A stretch of DNA of 64,000 bases from Takakia lepidozioides. Taxonomy: Eukaryota; Streptophyta; Takakiopsida; Takakiales; Takakiaceae. Position numbers and translations under genes: made by a program. The notes beneath the pieces are model-generated. The model was not told the origin of the DNA. It made no database searches and worked only from the letters and a program-made list of their open reading frames with translations. Numbering within the stretch: the first letter of the stretch is position 1; each line of letters opens with the position of its first letter. Of this stretch, positions 34,274-45,722 are shown one piece after another. The stretch covers positions 76,983,053 to 77,047,052 of the forward strand of contig CM060732.1 of assembly GCA_030704615.1 (NCBI GenBank), read 5' to 3'.

Positions 34274-36264
34274 TGTAGTGTGAAAAGAAGGGGGCATATA
34301 TCCCCTTTTGTCTAATTCTAATCTAGTTCTTAGTGCAAGGTCTTGTTGGTATTCTGGTTCTCCCTCTCTCATGGTTGGCTACATCCATGCTGTTTATGAT
34401 CAGAGTCATAAAGCCCTCATCCATGCCGCAGGGGAAGAGAAGATATGGATGGGACAAGTGAAGGTGTTCCCTGCATAGTGCAACAGGCCTGACTAGGGTT
34501 CTGTCTTGCACCATGCTTAGTTTTCATGCTGATACAGTCACTCAAAACAGCTTCCCAGAGGGTTAATGAGAGCCTATGAGTTCACCATTTGCATGTAGCA
34601 TCTACTTGAACCCCCTTTGTTCTCATGCAATCACCGAAAATGCAAGGTAACATGGATCTACCATACAGTGCAGGTCTGCTATTTCTATGCAACTCATGGT
34701 CTTTCCTTTATCTCTCAACTGGCCCTCCCTTCATCATTCTTTTGCTGAACGGATCTCTCTTCTTCCCAATGTTTTCTCCCTTTCTGATGCAAGTGCCCAT
34801 ATTAGACCAGACAGCCCCTCTTCATGCAATGCAGATATACCAAGGCACACATCCAGTGGAGACCTTTCGCAAAAATCCTCCTTGGAATCATAAGTACACA
34901 CCACTTTATCTCTTAGCTTTTCTCTCCTCCCAAACATAATCTCTCCTCATTCTCATACCCTAATGCTGACAGTTACAGACCCTGTCCCTCATTTCTACCC
35001 TGTAGCAAGTGCACAGATTCCCTTGGTGAATCTCCCTATACTGTTCATTTTGCAGACTTGTTTAACTCTAAGCACTGATGCACAGTTTGCTCCAGATTCA
35101 GTGTGCTGAATCATAAAATCAAAAGCAGGACAAACACTATATATGCATTGATTGTAGATGGCTGCATCTGCCTTCTATCACCATTCCCAAAGACATGCAT
35201 AATCTCTCATCCTCTCTACACCTTTCTGGTTTGAAGCCCAGACCACCACTCCATTCCATTTTTCAAAACGTTCTCATCCTCACTCTACTAACTTCAGCGC
35301 CCTCAATCATTTCAGCGACATCTATCAAAGTAGCTGCAGCCTCCATTAACTTAGCTGTCTTATACTCCAGTTGAAGCGGTGGGATTACCTGCCCAAAATG
35401 GCACCTCACCATCTCTGTCAGCAGCTACCCTAACTCCTCTTGTCGTCTGAATGCCACGTTGTAAAAACAAAGATCTATGCATGTCAGATCCTGTCATCTC
35501 TCTGCCACTCCACCTTTCAGATATTCGTCGATTCAAGCGTTCAGTGAGTCATGACGGCTCTGTTTCAGCCCATGGCAGTAACCCTGTCGCTTGCCAACTA
35601 AATACCCTATCCTTCTACATGTGCAATTCTTCCCTAAGAATTGATATGATCCTATAGCAAGAAGACAGAAAGCAGCTACAAGCTTTAATTACAGATAACC
35701 TGAGTCGCCAGCCAGCACTTCACATTCCGTGGCAGCTGTTGAGCCGCTCCATCCCCTCATAACTGTGCTCTTCAAGGCAATGGCGGCAGCGGTGGTGCAC
35801 CGCTCTCATCACATGCTCAGCCTTCAAAAATTGATCATTACCACGAAGAAAGTGGCACCGCTTCCCCTTGCATTGAATGCCAAGCAGAAGCCCTTAACGC
35901 CGCTCTTAAAGCAAGCTGATTCCCCTAGCGTAGGTGCAACTTCCTAAGACAGGTTGCCCTGCCAACACCACTGCTCGCAGCAGCTGCGAAGAGTTGCCCG
36001 TCATCTTCCTCTTCGTTCTCCTCAGCCCGTGTTTCTAGGTTAAACATCTGCGATGAAAATCATTCATCCTAAGGATGAAAAGGCGCATGTCATGACTTAG
36101 CCACATTTTGTCCTGGCAGAGCATTAGCATAGTGTGCCCATGGAATTACCTGTAGGCATGGATAATTCCCTCCCATTATTAGCACCATGGCACTCCCTTT
36201 GTAGCAATGCCGAATCCTGATGCCAAACAAAATTTCAATGTTACTCACCTGCATTCACACTACA
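34274..36264. mobile_element. TIR element, second copy (copy b)
   Basis: It begins TGTAGTGTGAAAAGAAGG and ends CATTCACACTACA, as copy a does. The interior is similar over long stretches; both copies hold GGCGGCAGCGGTGGTG, near 30880 and 35780. It is about 1991 bp with no coding. The flanks (ACAG left, GTAG right) do not form a clear 4-bp duplication; with ends trimmed to CACACTA a 3-bp CAG duplication is possible. Confidence 0.65.
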
Positions 36265-36265
36265 G

Positions 36266-37085
36266 TAGCCTCCATCAGCCACACCAAAGTACACATCCAA
36301 AAATGGACTCAATCAAGTGTATTGCACCATAAACTCTCAAATCATTTCTGGCTAACCAAAACTACTACGGACGCAAAAATCCGACAAACACTCAAATTCA
36401 GATACGCCCAATACCTGGGTCACCATCGCAAGCACATCTTCTGGCCGCATATGTTCCCATCCCCATACTGTCCATTGTGTTCAACCACTCACCAAGCTCG
36501 TGACACCTGGCCACATCTCCTTAGCCAATGTACGCACCCGATCATACACGGCCTTCATATCACGCGACACAACCAGGCAGTCTGGCATCTCCATAAGCTC
36601 TTTCTAAACTGTGCTGAAACCAGATGGTTCTCGCTTATAAACGCTGGCACCTACCAAGGTCGGCCACCCGACCACACCATGCCACCCTGGCTGCTACCAT
36701 GCATATGTACCCGATCACCATGCTCATGCCCTTCCAGGTTTTGCCCGGACATACTCCTTGTACAAGGCCTACCCATTAACACCCTACCCCCCACCTCACC
36801 CATCCCACAATTCACCATCCATTTCATTGAATTCACATTTTGTCACGATCGCTAACGCGATGATTCAATTTTAGAAAAACGTAAAAAATATGCCCCACTT
36901 ATCTTTGCAATCCGACGGTATGGCTGGAAAACTGGCCCATTAACCGTCATCACCGCCGGTACTCGAGGCGGCATTCATAACGCCAGTATCAATGACATAC
37001 ATGATAACCTCAATATTCCCACTCTTCCCATCCACAAATGTTTCAAAGCAATTCACCTCATGGCACTCTGTTCACTCACAGCTAC
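36266..37085 (+). pseudogene. LINE ORF2 C-terminal fragment (zinc-binding region)
   Basis: The open frame contains a stretch typical of the region after LINE reverse transcriptase: RYAQYLGHHRKHIFWPHM then a zinc-binding CPLC ... H...CTH pattern. A second block after a stop near 36854 reads KYAPLIFAIRRYGWKTGP and ends around 37085. No reverse transcriptase core is present, so this is a 5'-truncated LINE copy, the usual product of incomplete target-primed reverse transcription. The TIR element copy b may have inserted into its 5' side. Confidence 0.55.
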
Positions 37086-37331
37086 TATCACCAACAAACG
37101 CCAATTGTAATCCAGCACTTCAAACACACCATAGGTCCCCCAGGGTACCCCCTGGGTACCTAGGGGTACACAGACTCCCCTACTTTCTACTGTCAATTGG
37201 TGTCCCATAGGACACCTTTCCTTTTATAGGGCCCACCCCCGAAAGGAGGCAGTAGCCGCAAGGTGAAGTAGCTCTTAGTTACGCCGGCTTCGGCCGGAGT
37301 CATCTCTTTTTTTTTTTTTTTTTTTTTTTTT
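37086..37331 (+). repeat. LINE 3' tail with UUCG hairpin and T25 tract
   Basis: The 3' region holds a palindromic CCCAGGGTACCCCCTGGG near 37140 and the hairpin CCGGC-TTCG-GCCGG at 37284-37297. GAGTCATCTC and a run of 25 T (37307-37331) follow. The tail is unusual for a plus-strand LINE, where poly-A is expected. Confidence 0.5.
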
Positions 37332-38158
37332 GCGATTCCCTGTAGGTTCCCATCAAGTTAAAAAATACAGTGCCATGCGAGTGCCTGCAAAATCCCCTAG
37401 CCGTTCAGAACCTGACACCACCTTCGGCCAGCAACACCATTTTCCAACTTCAATTCCAGCTTCACCTTGACGTGGTGGCCAGCCATATCGTTGAATGTTG
37501 GTATTCGAATGGCAGGCAAAATGAACCCTGATCAGTTCCAATTCAAATAGCCCACCATGGAAAATACAGAGATTAATGAGATCACCACAACCTGGTCACG
37601 GCGGAGGAGCTTGTCAATCTTCTTCACACCTTCCTCGAGTGAATACTTTACCGTCTCAGCAACGTAAATGTCACTGAAGACTACCTAGGTGCGCTATGAC
37701 ATCGCCCCTGTAGATTTATCAAACCTAAAGATGGACGAGTGGACATCCAAACTAGGACCACCTGAGCAGTAGTGCCGATTGCCCCACGTTAATTCTGATT
37801 CAAGCTTCTGTCCGCAGCTCCACCATTGCAGAGTTTGTCGATGGAGCTAGCTAATCGTCCTCCATTAGAGCCAATGTCATATCCAGCCCCATAGGTCGAC
37901 TTTGGGTACGATTAATGAAAACAAAACGAGGGTATGGTCCGTTCAGCTTTTGTCCGAGTCGATGGAAGCCGCCAGACCACGAACCCAAAATTCTGATGAC
38001 AAATCATTCATTGAGTTCTTCCAGCCAACATGGCCTCACTCAGGTTGCTCTACCGAGACCAGCTTCTTCCTGTTCTTAACAGCCATCAACTTGAGTGGCG
38101 GCTTTTCATTGTATTTGCTAACTCAATTTCCAGTACGCCACTCCATATTCTGCTTGTC
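37332..38158. other. Unassigned stretch between LINE tail and family A copy 2
   Basis: No intact gene is visible. On the minus strand there are frames free of stops for 100-150 bp, for example one reading VFSDIYVAETVKYSLEEGVK near 37630-37690. These could be decayed exons of a captured or ancient gene. No family is recognised. Confidence 0.3.
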
Positions 38159-38162
38159 ATTA

Positions 38163-41060
38163 ATCACAGCTGATGAGCAGGTGAGAGAAGTGAATGTAGG
38201 AACTGAGGAGGAACCGAGAATGGTGAAAGTAGGGGCTGACTTGGAGCCAGAATTCTTTGAGGAAGCTAAGAGTCTATTCATCAAATACAGAGATGTATTT
38301 GCTTGGAGCTATGAGGATCTGAAAGGGATACCACCTGAGATCTATTAGCATAAGATTGAACTGGAACCAGGGTCAGTACCAATCAAACAGGCAACAGAAT
38401 GAATCCCAACTATGCATAGAAGGTTGGGGAAGAGATCAAGAAGTTGGTTGAGGCTAAGTTTATATACCCGATAGAGTATTCAACTTGGTTGTCACCCATT
38501 GTGATAGTTCCCAAGAAGAATGGTAAACTGAGAGTTTGTGTGAACTATAAGAAGTTGAATGCTTGTACAAAGAAAGATCCTTTCCCTTTGCCATTCACAG
38601 AAGCAGTACTGGACACTGTGGCAGGCCATGAGATGTATTCATTCATGGATGGCTTCAGTGGGTATAACCAAGTGCAAGTGGCAGAAGAAGACCAGGGAAA
38701 GACAGCTTTCATCACAGAATGGGGTGCTTATGTATACAAAGTCATGCCTTTTGGACTTTGTAATGTACCAACATCCTTTCAGAGAGTGATAAGTGAGTCT
38801 TTCCATGAGTATTTGGATGATTTCATGCAAGTGTTCTTGGATGATTTCAGTGTGTACAGCTCTAAGAATGAGCACTTACATAAATTGGAGTTATGTTTGG
38901 CCAGATGCAGGATGAGGGGGCTGGGCTTGAATCCAAAGAAGTGTACTTTCTGTGTGAACTCAGGGGTACTTTTGGGACACATTGTGTGTAAGAGGGGACT
39001 TATTGTGGATCCCAGAAAGACAGAGGCCATTAAAGCCTCCCCACCACCAGTAAATGTTAAGAGTCTAAGGAGATTCCTTGGACAAACCAATTATTACAGA
39101 AGATTTGTCAGACGGTATGCACAGATAGCAGCACCATTGAGCAAGCTTTTGAAGAAAGATGCAGTGTTTGCATGGACAGCGGAATGTCAACAGGCTTTTG
39201 AGGAACTTACATTGTCAGTAACAACTACACCTGTGTTGATTAACCCTCATTGGCAAGTAGTGTTTCATGTTCACTGTGATGCCTCAGGAGAAGCATTGGG
39301 AGCAGTATTAGCCCAAAATGTTACAAGAAACATAGTTTCACCTATGTATTATGCTAGCAAGTTGATGAACAGTGCTGAGAGGAACTATAGCACAACTGAA
39401 AGAGAAGCATTGGCAATGATTTATGCAGTCAAGAAATTCAGGTATTACCTATTGAGAAGAAAGTTTATGTTTTATGTGGATCATCAGGCTCTGATTTATC
39501 TGGTGAACAAGCCTTTGATAAGTGGAAGGATAACAAGGTGGTTAATAATCTTGCACGAGTTTGAGTTCGAAGTTGTTTACAAGCCTGGCCGTTTGCATCT
39601 TGTGGCAGATCACTTGTCCCGCCTATCAACATGAGAGCCCGCCACATGAATAGACGACCAACTACCTGATGCGAGTTTATTTGCAGTGGAGGTGCAGGGA
39701 AGTGCAGATGATTGGTTGGATTGGCAGTGGCCAATCAGATACTACCTTACTCATGGTCAGTGCCCACCTAGTTATGGGAAGGAGCAGAGGAAGAGAATAG
39801 CTATCAAGGCTTTACCTTACACTATGATAGGGGGCAGAATGTATAAGCTAGGACATGATGAAGTACTTAAACGATGCTTGTACCACCATGAAGTAAATAA
39901 AGTTTTGGAGGAAGTTCATAAAGGAGTGGCTGGAGGTCATTTTGGAGAAGAGACTACCAGTAGAAAGATACTACTTGTAGGTTACTGGTGGCCTACATTG
40001 TTCAAGGATGTACACAAGTATTGCAAGAGTTGTGATGAGTGTCAGAGGCTAGGACCATTGCAGAGATCTGGGAAGATGGCTTTGCATCCTACGATGCCTA
40101 CTGAACCATTTCAGAAATGGGGACTAGACTTTGTTGGACCAATTAACCCACCAGCCAGAAATACACAGAACAACTATATAATCACAGCCACTGATTATAC
40201 TACAAAGTGGGTGGAAGCTAAAGCTCTGAGGGACAACACAGCTAAGTCCACAGCAAGGTTCCTATATGAGAACATACTTACAAGATTTGGCTGTCCCCTG
40301 GAATTTATCAGTGACCAGGGAAGTCACTTCATTAATGAGACCATAGAACTATTGACTAAAGAGTTCATGATTGTGCATAGGAAGAGTACAACTTATTACC
40401 CACAGGGTAATGGGCAGGTAGAGGCTACCAACAAAATACTATGTACTATCTTGGCTAAGATAGTCAATGCAAACAGAATAGATTGGGATACAAAGCTGCT
40501 GACAGCTTTGTGGTCATATAGGACTTCATATAAAGTCACCACTAAGTATACACCATTCCAATTAGTTTATGGTATGGAAGCTTTACTTCCAGTGGAGTTC
40601 TTGTTACCTACCATGAGAACTGAATGGGGAAGGAGAATGGAATTGGAAGATTCAATTAAGGTCAGGAAACATGAATTATACCATGTGGAAGAAGTACGTG
40701 CTGATGCAGCGGATAACATGACCAGAATTCAGATGAAGAGGAAGGATCAGTTTGATGAAGGTAAACTAAAGACTTTTAAGACGGGTGATTTGGTACTGTG
40801 GTTGCAAAAGAAGGGTAAGATTAAAGCTTCTAAGCTTAAATCTCCATGGAAAGGACCTTATGTCATACAGAAGATGTATGATAACAACACCGCAATGTTA
40901 CAAACCATTAACAAAGATATGTTGGGAAGAGTCAATGCCAATAAGTTGAAGGGATACAGTGGTATCCATGACAAACCATTACAACATGATTTGCATGTTG
41001 AAACACAGAAACAGTCACGGGCTGCACCGGTAATACCAACGGAGCATGAAGCACTTGTTG
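38163..41060 (+). pseudogene. Family A pol: protease end, RT, RNase H, integrase (copy 2)
   Basis: This begins within the post-protease linker (ADEQVREVNVGTEEEPRMVK). A TAG at 38346-38348 replaces a CAG seen in copy 1, and a 4-nt deletion lies near 38390. The shared TAG is at 38417-38419. Reverse transcriptase spans about 38444-39170 (VFLDDFSVYS), followed by RNase H (FHVHCDASGEALGAVL) to a TGA at 39632-39634. Integrase continues in the same frame from 39650: H..H with CKSCDEC, GLDFVGPI, SDQGSHFINET and YYPQGNGQVEATNK, giving D-D-E. After integrase the frame continues into a low-complexity His/Ser stretch. It is the most complete pol of this family here but still defective. Confidence 0.9.
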
Positions 41061-41089
41061 TAAAGCCCAATGTGTATGGCCTGAGCGGA

Positions 41090-41250
41090 GAACACGGGTG
41101 TTCGCACAGTTATCACAGCCCACCACATCATCACACAGCTTATCACAGCCCATCACAACATCACACAACCTATCATAGCCCACCACAGTGTCACACAGCC
41201 TATCACAGCTCGTCACAGTTTGACACAGCCTGTCACAGCCCAACACAGCC
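41090..41250 (+). repeat. CACAGCC word array inside family A, 3' of integrase
   Basis: Irregular CATCACACAGCCTATCACAGC-type words repeat about eight times. The same vocabulary makes up the arrays inside the family A LTRs. They are translated as HTAYHSP-type repeats in the pol frame, probably fortuitously. Confidence 0.7.
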
Positions 41251-41639
41251 CACGCGGGTTACACAGTCCATAGGGTCAGTGACAGGTGGACGTGGGTTAA
41301 CGTCCGGAAAGTGGCCGACGGGTGAAAAGACAGCTTGGAAGTCAAACTCGGAGAATGTGCCACGCGGACAGGGGAAGACGGAGGCAGGTCTAGAAACGAA
41401 CACGTGGTCGCCAGGGCGAAGCACACCACAGTGCATATATTGCAAAAACGGGTGTCATCATGCAAAAAGACAAATTGGGCCGTCAAAATACCTACCCGGT
41501 ACATCAACCCTATATGCAGGTGGTTTCCTCCAAGAAACAAGAACAAGAAATTAGTAGGGTTATGAGCGCAAGAGTCGGGGTGGCTCCGAATAACCAGCGT
41601 TTCGACAGGAGGAGCAATCAAAGCTATAGCTTTGTAGCT

Positions 41640-42779
41640 ATGGCGGATATTACAGATTACACGCTCGCTTTACTTCTCATGCAGTGGTGCAAGGACGGAC
41701 GGGTTGAGAGTACATCTTCTCTCACCCGATACTTGCAAGCCCCACAGGCTTACACGCACTTACCCGTTCCATTCTGTGCCAACCATCCCTTTATGCTCTA
41801 TGCCCTGCAAGCTTTCCTACAGCTGTTTCAAACAAGGCCTATTTGTTTGTCTAGAATGAAGAGAGTGAGGGGAATGGAGGATATCAGGGTGAAGAGCACC
41901 ACGATTCTGCAGAAGCAAACAATTGCTACACCACAGGCAGTGCAGCTGCCGAGGGAGTTGCGATTGGAGGGGCTGCTACACAAGGACTGGTCTTTGCATC
42001 ATCGGCAGTATATGATTCAATTTCTTCAGAATTTTGAGCCTCGGACGGGAGTTACCCAGGTGAGGGGAGTAGATATAGAAATTACTCCCCAGTACTTGCA
42101 GCAATTGTTCGATTTGCCATCGGGTCATGTGGATGTGGATGAGCACAGGGCAAGATTGCAGATAGGGAATTTGTTCCAAGAAGGGAGTTTCCTTAAGACT
42201 CAAGGTTACGCTTTCACCAAAGCCGAGTACCCAGGGCTCAGAGAAGTTGGCCAAATCTTGAACGTTCTGTTTGCCATGAAACAAAACCAACAATATTTGA
42301 GCAGATCATTCACAGAGGAGATACTAAAAGCTTTGAGGGGAGAGGATGTAGCTTGGGCAGAATTAATGTACAATGGTCTGGTGGAAGAGATGAAGAGGTT
42401 ACCGGGCACTGTTGCTAAGTCTCCGATCATTGTGTCTGGCCCAGTCATTGCCCAAATTATTCTTGACTCTTGCATACTTGATGCGCGAGAACGTAAGGAG
42501 ATGGGAGTGTTTGAGGCAACAACCACTGCAATGGAGGAGCAGGGCTCTTCACATAGTGAGGGTGGACTGGAGGGGCAACACCAGTCTAAGAGACAGAAGC
42601 GGCATATGACTGTAGTGGCAGATCCAGTAGCTTCAAGGAAACCGCAAGATGATGTTTCCATAGCTCTTGTGCAGGATGGGGCACAGCAGCACAGAGGGCT
42701 GTTATTACTGGAAGCACGGCCTTTGGAGAGGGAAGAAAAAGTCACTTCGGTACCACAGCCATGCATGCCAGGACTCTGA
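41640..42779 (+). CDS. Family A additional ORF, N-terminal domain (copy 2)
   Basis: The open frame extends from 41460; ATG 41640 (MADITDYTLALLL) is the likelier start because upstream codons have low-complexity character. It encodes about 379 residues with no internal stop. The middle part (HHRQYMIQFLQNFEP ... VRGVDIEITPQYLQQLFDLP) resembles the putative plant transposon protein domain found in ORFs of Athila-like elements; this is inferred from the pattern. It ends near 42779, where the sequence jumps to the C-terminal domain in another frame. Comparison with copies 3 and 4 suggests a deletion removed the coiled-coil part. In an intact element the N-terminal domain, coiled coil and C-terminal domain may form one protein of perhaps 900 residues. 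Confidence 0.55.
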   Translation: MADITDYTLALLLMQWCKDGRVESTSSLTRYLQAPQAYTHLPVPFCANHPFMLYALQAFLQLFQTRPICLSRMKRVRGMEDIRVKSTTILQKQTIATPQAVQLPRELRLEGLLHKDWSLHHRQYMIQFLQNFEPRTGVTQVRGVDIEITPQYLQQLFDLPSGHVDVDEHRARLQIGNLFQEGSFLKTQGYAFTKAEYPGLREVGQILNVLFAMKQNQQYLSRSFTEEILKALRGEDVAWAELMYNGLVEEMKRLPGTVAKSPIIVSGPVIAQIILDSCILDARERKEMGVFEATTTAMEEQGSSHSEGGLEGQHQSKRQKRHMTVVADPVASRKPQDDVSIALVQDGAQQHRGLLLLEARPLEREEKVTSVPQPCMPGL

Positions 42780-43903
42780 TTTTTCAGTCTTCTTCGCAGG
42801 AGGTGCAGGAGTTGCCAGTGGTAGAAGGGCCAGTGGTGGCAATATCACAGCCTCCACAACAGGTGGCTGTGCAGGTGGCTGACCCTGTTGCTACTATGGC
42901 AAAGCCACAGCCTGAGGTTTGGGGGGATGCTGTTTTTAACCCACCTAGGACTCATGCTGCACGGGAGTACAGTCGGGCTATGATTATGCCCTTCAACCAA
43001 ATTCCCATTGTGCTGGATTTGGCTTGGAAGGAATTTAGTCCTCCGCAGTCGTTGGCACATTACTACCAGATCATGCGCATTTGGTTGCCAGTGGCAACTC
43101 GGACTAAGGTTCTTCCGAACAATCGACCTATTGAGGATCATCACTTTGCAAGGTACTGGTCTGAGGCAGGCACCATGCTGAAGGAATTAATTGTCTTCCA
43201 TGGCACGTTATCACATTGAGCAGCAGAAGATGCAATCACAATTTCTGAGTTATTCCAGTGGGGATCATTGGGTCTTACCTTCAGTGCCACCTCATATGTA
43301 CCTGTATGATGCGAAAGTTATGATGCAGAAGGATTCCCAGCTTCGTTCATGGTTTAATTTGGCTTGGAACAACTTGGCAACACAGAAATTGGGCCCTGAT
43401 GATATTTTCTGTAAGAGACATGGAGCCTGGAAATACTTACACTGTTCCAAAGTCATTGGCGCACCTCGCACCTATATGACGAAGGAGTTTAGGGCGTTCG
43501 CTCATTTTGCTTGCACGCGCTTACAACAAGTAGTACAGTTTAAGCTCCCGACATGATGGGCCAACATTGTATGCCACACAGGATTCCGGAGAAGCCACTT
43601 AAAGTTCGGCCGTTAAAACACTTAAGGGGAGACGATGATTTTGATACTACTGGTTCTTCAGGGGAATCTCTTGACATGGCAGAGGACTATGCACTCCAGA
43701 TGGCAGAGAAGAAACGACGGGGATCTCCTATGCCTGAGAGGTTACCTCGTTATCAACCACAGGAGGGTCAGACATTTCCAGGTAGTGCTCAATCGCCTCC
43801 ATCAGCCAGTGACAGGGCTCGAGCTCGCACACGGAGTCCTTCACAAGACTCTCACCGTCAGAAGGGTGCTCGCTCACAAAGGTTTGCTGATCCTAAACAG
43901 TAA
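42755..43903 (+). pseudogene. Family A additional ORF, C-terminal domain (copy 2)
   Basis: It matches copies 3 and 4 from HARTLIFQSSSQEVQE through MIMPFNQIPIVLDLAWKEF to the KKRRGSPMPERLPRYQ tail and a TAA at 43901-43903. About 80 nt are missing at 43200 relative to copy 3 (the VVHGFIYTKTKEV...YYAACFLV part), shifting the frame. A second shift lies near 43553. Protein-level conservation between copies is high outside these lesions. Confidence 0.7.
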
Positions 43904-43904
43904 A

Positions 43905-43918
43905 CCGTGAGGACACGG
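43905..43918 (+). other. Conserved hairpin after additional ORF (copy 2)
   Basis: CCGTG-AGGA-CACGG follows the TAA by one base, as in copy 3, and precedes CTTTTTGAGA and a purine tract (GAGAGAGGGAGGG) leading to the LTR. Confidence 0.6.
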
Positions 43919-43941
43919 CTTTTTGAGAGAGGGAGGGATAA

Positions 43942-44906
43942 TGTTAGAGGGCTGCTTGGGACTTACACGCTTTTACGGGTTCTGTGGGGTACTCTTAATT
44001 TTTGCGCAGACTTATGGATGGTAGACTGAGACCAACATGAGCCTTAGGGGTGATAGGCGCAGGCTTTAGGGGGGGTAGATAGCCCGACACAGCTCGACAC
44101 AGCTCGACACAGCCAGACACAGCTTTGCACAGCCAGTCACAGCCAGACACAGCCCGACACAGCTTCGCACAGCCAGTTACAACCCGATACAGTCTGACAC
44201 AGCCCAACACAACTTTACACAGCCAGTCACAGCTCGGCACAGTCACAGCTCGACACAGCTTGGCACAGCCTGTCACAACGTACATAGGGAACGGTTATCA
44301 TTGACAGGGAACGACTGTGTGGGAACGACATCTGCAGAGGGAACTGTTACTTCAGGGGTGACAGTTAGTTAGTTAGGTGGTTATAACATCTTGCGGGTAG
44401 ATTAGGCAGGGCGGCAACAGGAGGGGGATCACTTCTTGGAGGAGCGCGACTTAGTGAGGGGAGGAGGAGACGAAACGGAGAGCGGAAACGGTGAAGAGAA
44501 GATGATGACTTGATTGAGGCTTAATTCATGCAAGCTGTAGAATCATACAGTAGGGTAAATTAGGGACACCATGGCATTGGCCTGATACTTGATTAATCTT
44601 AATCTGATACTTAATCGATACAATCATACTATGTAAAGAGACATGAGAGAAGCTGTGGAATGAATGAATGATTGATTGGAACTTGGTAGATACTGAAGCA
44701 ATTTGATGCTTCAGTATACACAGTAAGGTAAATTGATAACATGAAGGCAAGAACGAATACAAATAGGAAGCACAACCATGATTCACTAGCTGTAGGTCAT
44801 GACTGATTGTTCTGAGCGGGCTGAGTGCTTAGAGATATCCAACTCTTCTATCTTGGAGTTTCCACCTCGGATAACGAAGGGACGGGTGAGTAAAAGCCGC
44901 TCGACA
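43942..44906 (+). repeat. Family A 3' LTR (copy 2)
   Basis: The 965-bp LTR runs TGTTAGAGGGCTGCTTGGGA to GCCGCTCGACA. It contains an array of CACAGC words at about 44085-44275. It is more diverged than the others and is followed at 44907 by the 3' side of a minus-strand LINE. Confidence 0.85.
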
Positions 44907-45005
44907 GGGATCCGACTTGTTTTTGTTTGAAGCCATTTACCATCTATCTATAAGAAGGGTTCCAGATAACCATCTTCAGTGGAGAGGCCAAGGCAATGTT
45001 GTCGC

Positions 45006-45722
45006 TTACCAGGTGTTTCTAGGTCCCTCCTTCTGGTCCCATAAATCTGGGATCCATTTCGCTAGGAGTGCAGTAAACTGAGTTTGTGGGTCTATAATGC
45101 CCAATCCCCCTTTCTTCTTTGGTAGGCATATCTGTTTCCATGACACCTGTGGCCTTTTTTTCTCTGAGGGGTGCTTTGCCCCCCAGACAAAGTTGCGCAT
45201 GAACTTTTTCATTTCATTCACTTGCATTTTGTTGGGCCTCCATGCTGAGGCGAAATACCATTGGCCAGCTGATAGGACCTGATTGGCTACCAGCACCCTA
45301 CCAGTTAAAGACAAATGGTAGCTGCCCCAATGAACTAGCTTGGTTTTAAATTTGGTTTGCGCTGCCTCAAAAATCTGTTGATCCGATAGATCTATGCCAT
45401 ACATATAACCTAGCAAGGTTGTTGATTGCCCTGGTTTCAGCCATCTAAGACCTTTATCCTGCCCCCAAATTGGGTCAACTTCCAGAGTTGAGGCCGAGGT
45501 TTCTCCCACGAGAAGGGCACATGATTTGCCCCAGTTAACCTTGAATCCAAAGCCAGGCAAAATGCTCGTAGTAAAATGCTGGCATTATCTAGATTGGAGT
45601 GTGTGGCCCGTAAAGCTAGGAACGCATCGTCTACGAACATGGATTCCTTAATTTGCTGCGGCTGTCTAGTGAAGTGATTTGTAATATGAAGACTTGTGAT
45701 GTGGTGACTTGCCTCCATCATA
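45006..45722 (-). pseudogene. LINE ORF2 reverse transcriptase, C-terminal half
   Basis: On the minus strand this starts after an inverted block, with EASHHITSLHI and then the polymerase active-site motif FVDD in ESMFVDDAFLALRATHS. A frameshift near 45560 leads into the thumb/connection region (VNWGKSCALLVGE, LLGYMYGIDLS, LSLTGRVLVANQVLS, MRNFVWGAKH, KKGGLGIIDPQ). These are standard plant LINE landmarks. The protein is cut at about 45006, so the zinc-binding C-terminus is missing. Confidence 0.8.

Noticed and set aside
41100-41250. HTAYHSP repeat protein segment
   Set aside because: It is the pol frame running through a CACAGCC nucleotide array that also occurs in noncoding LTRs, so the peptide is likely incidental.
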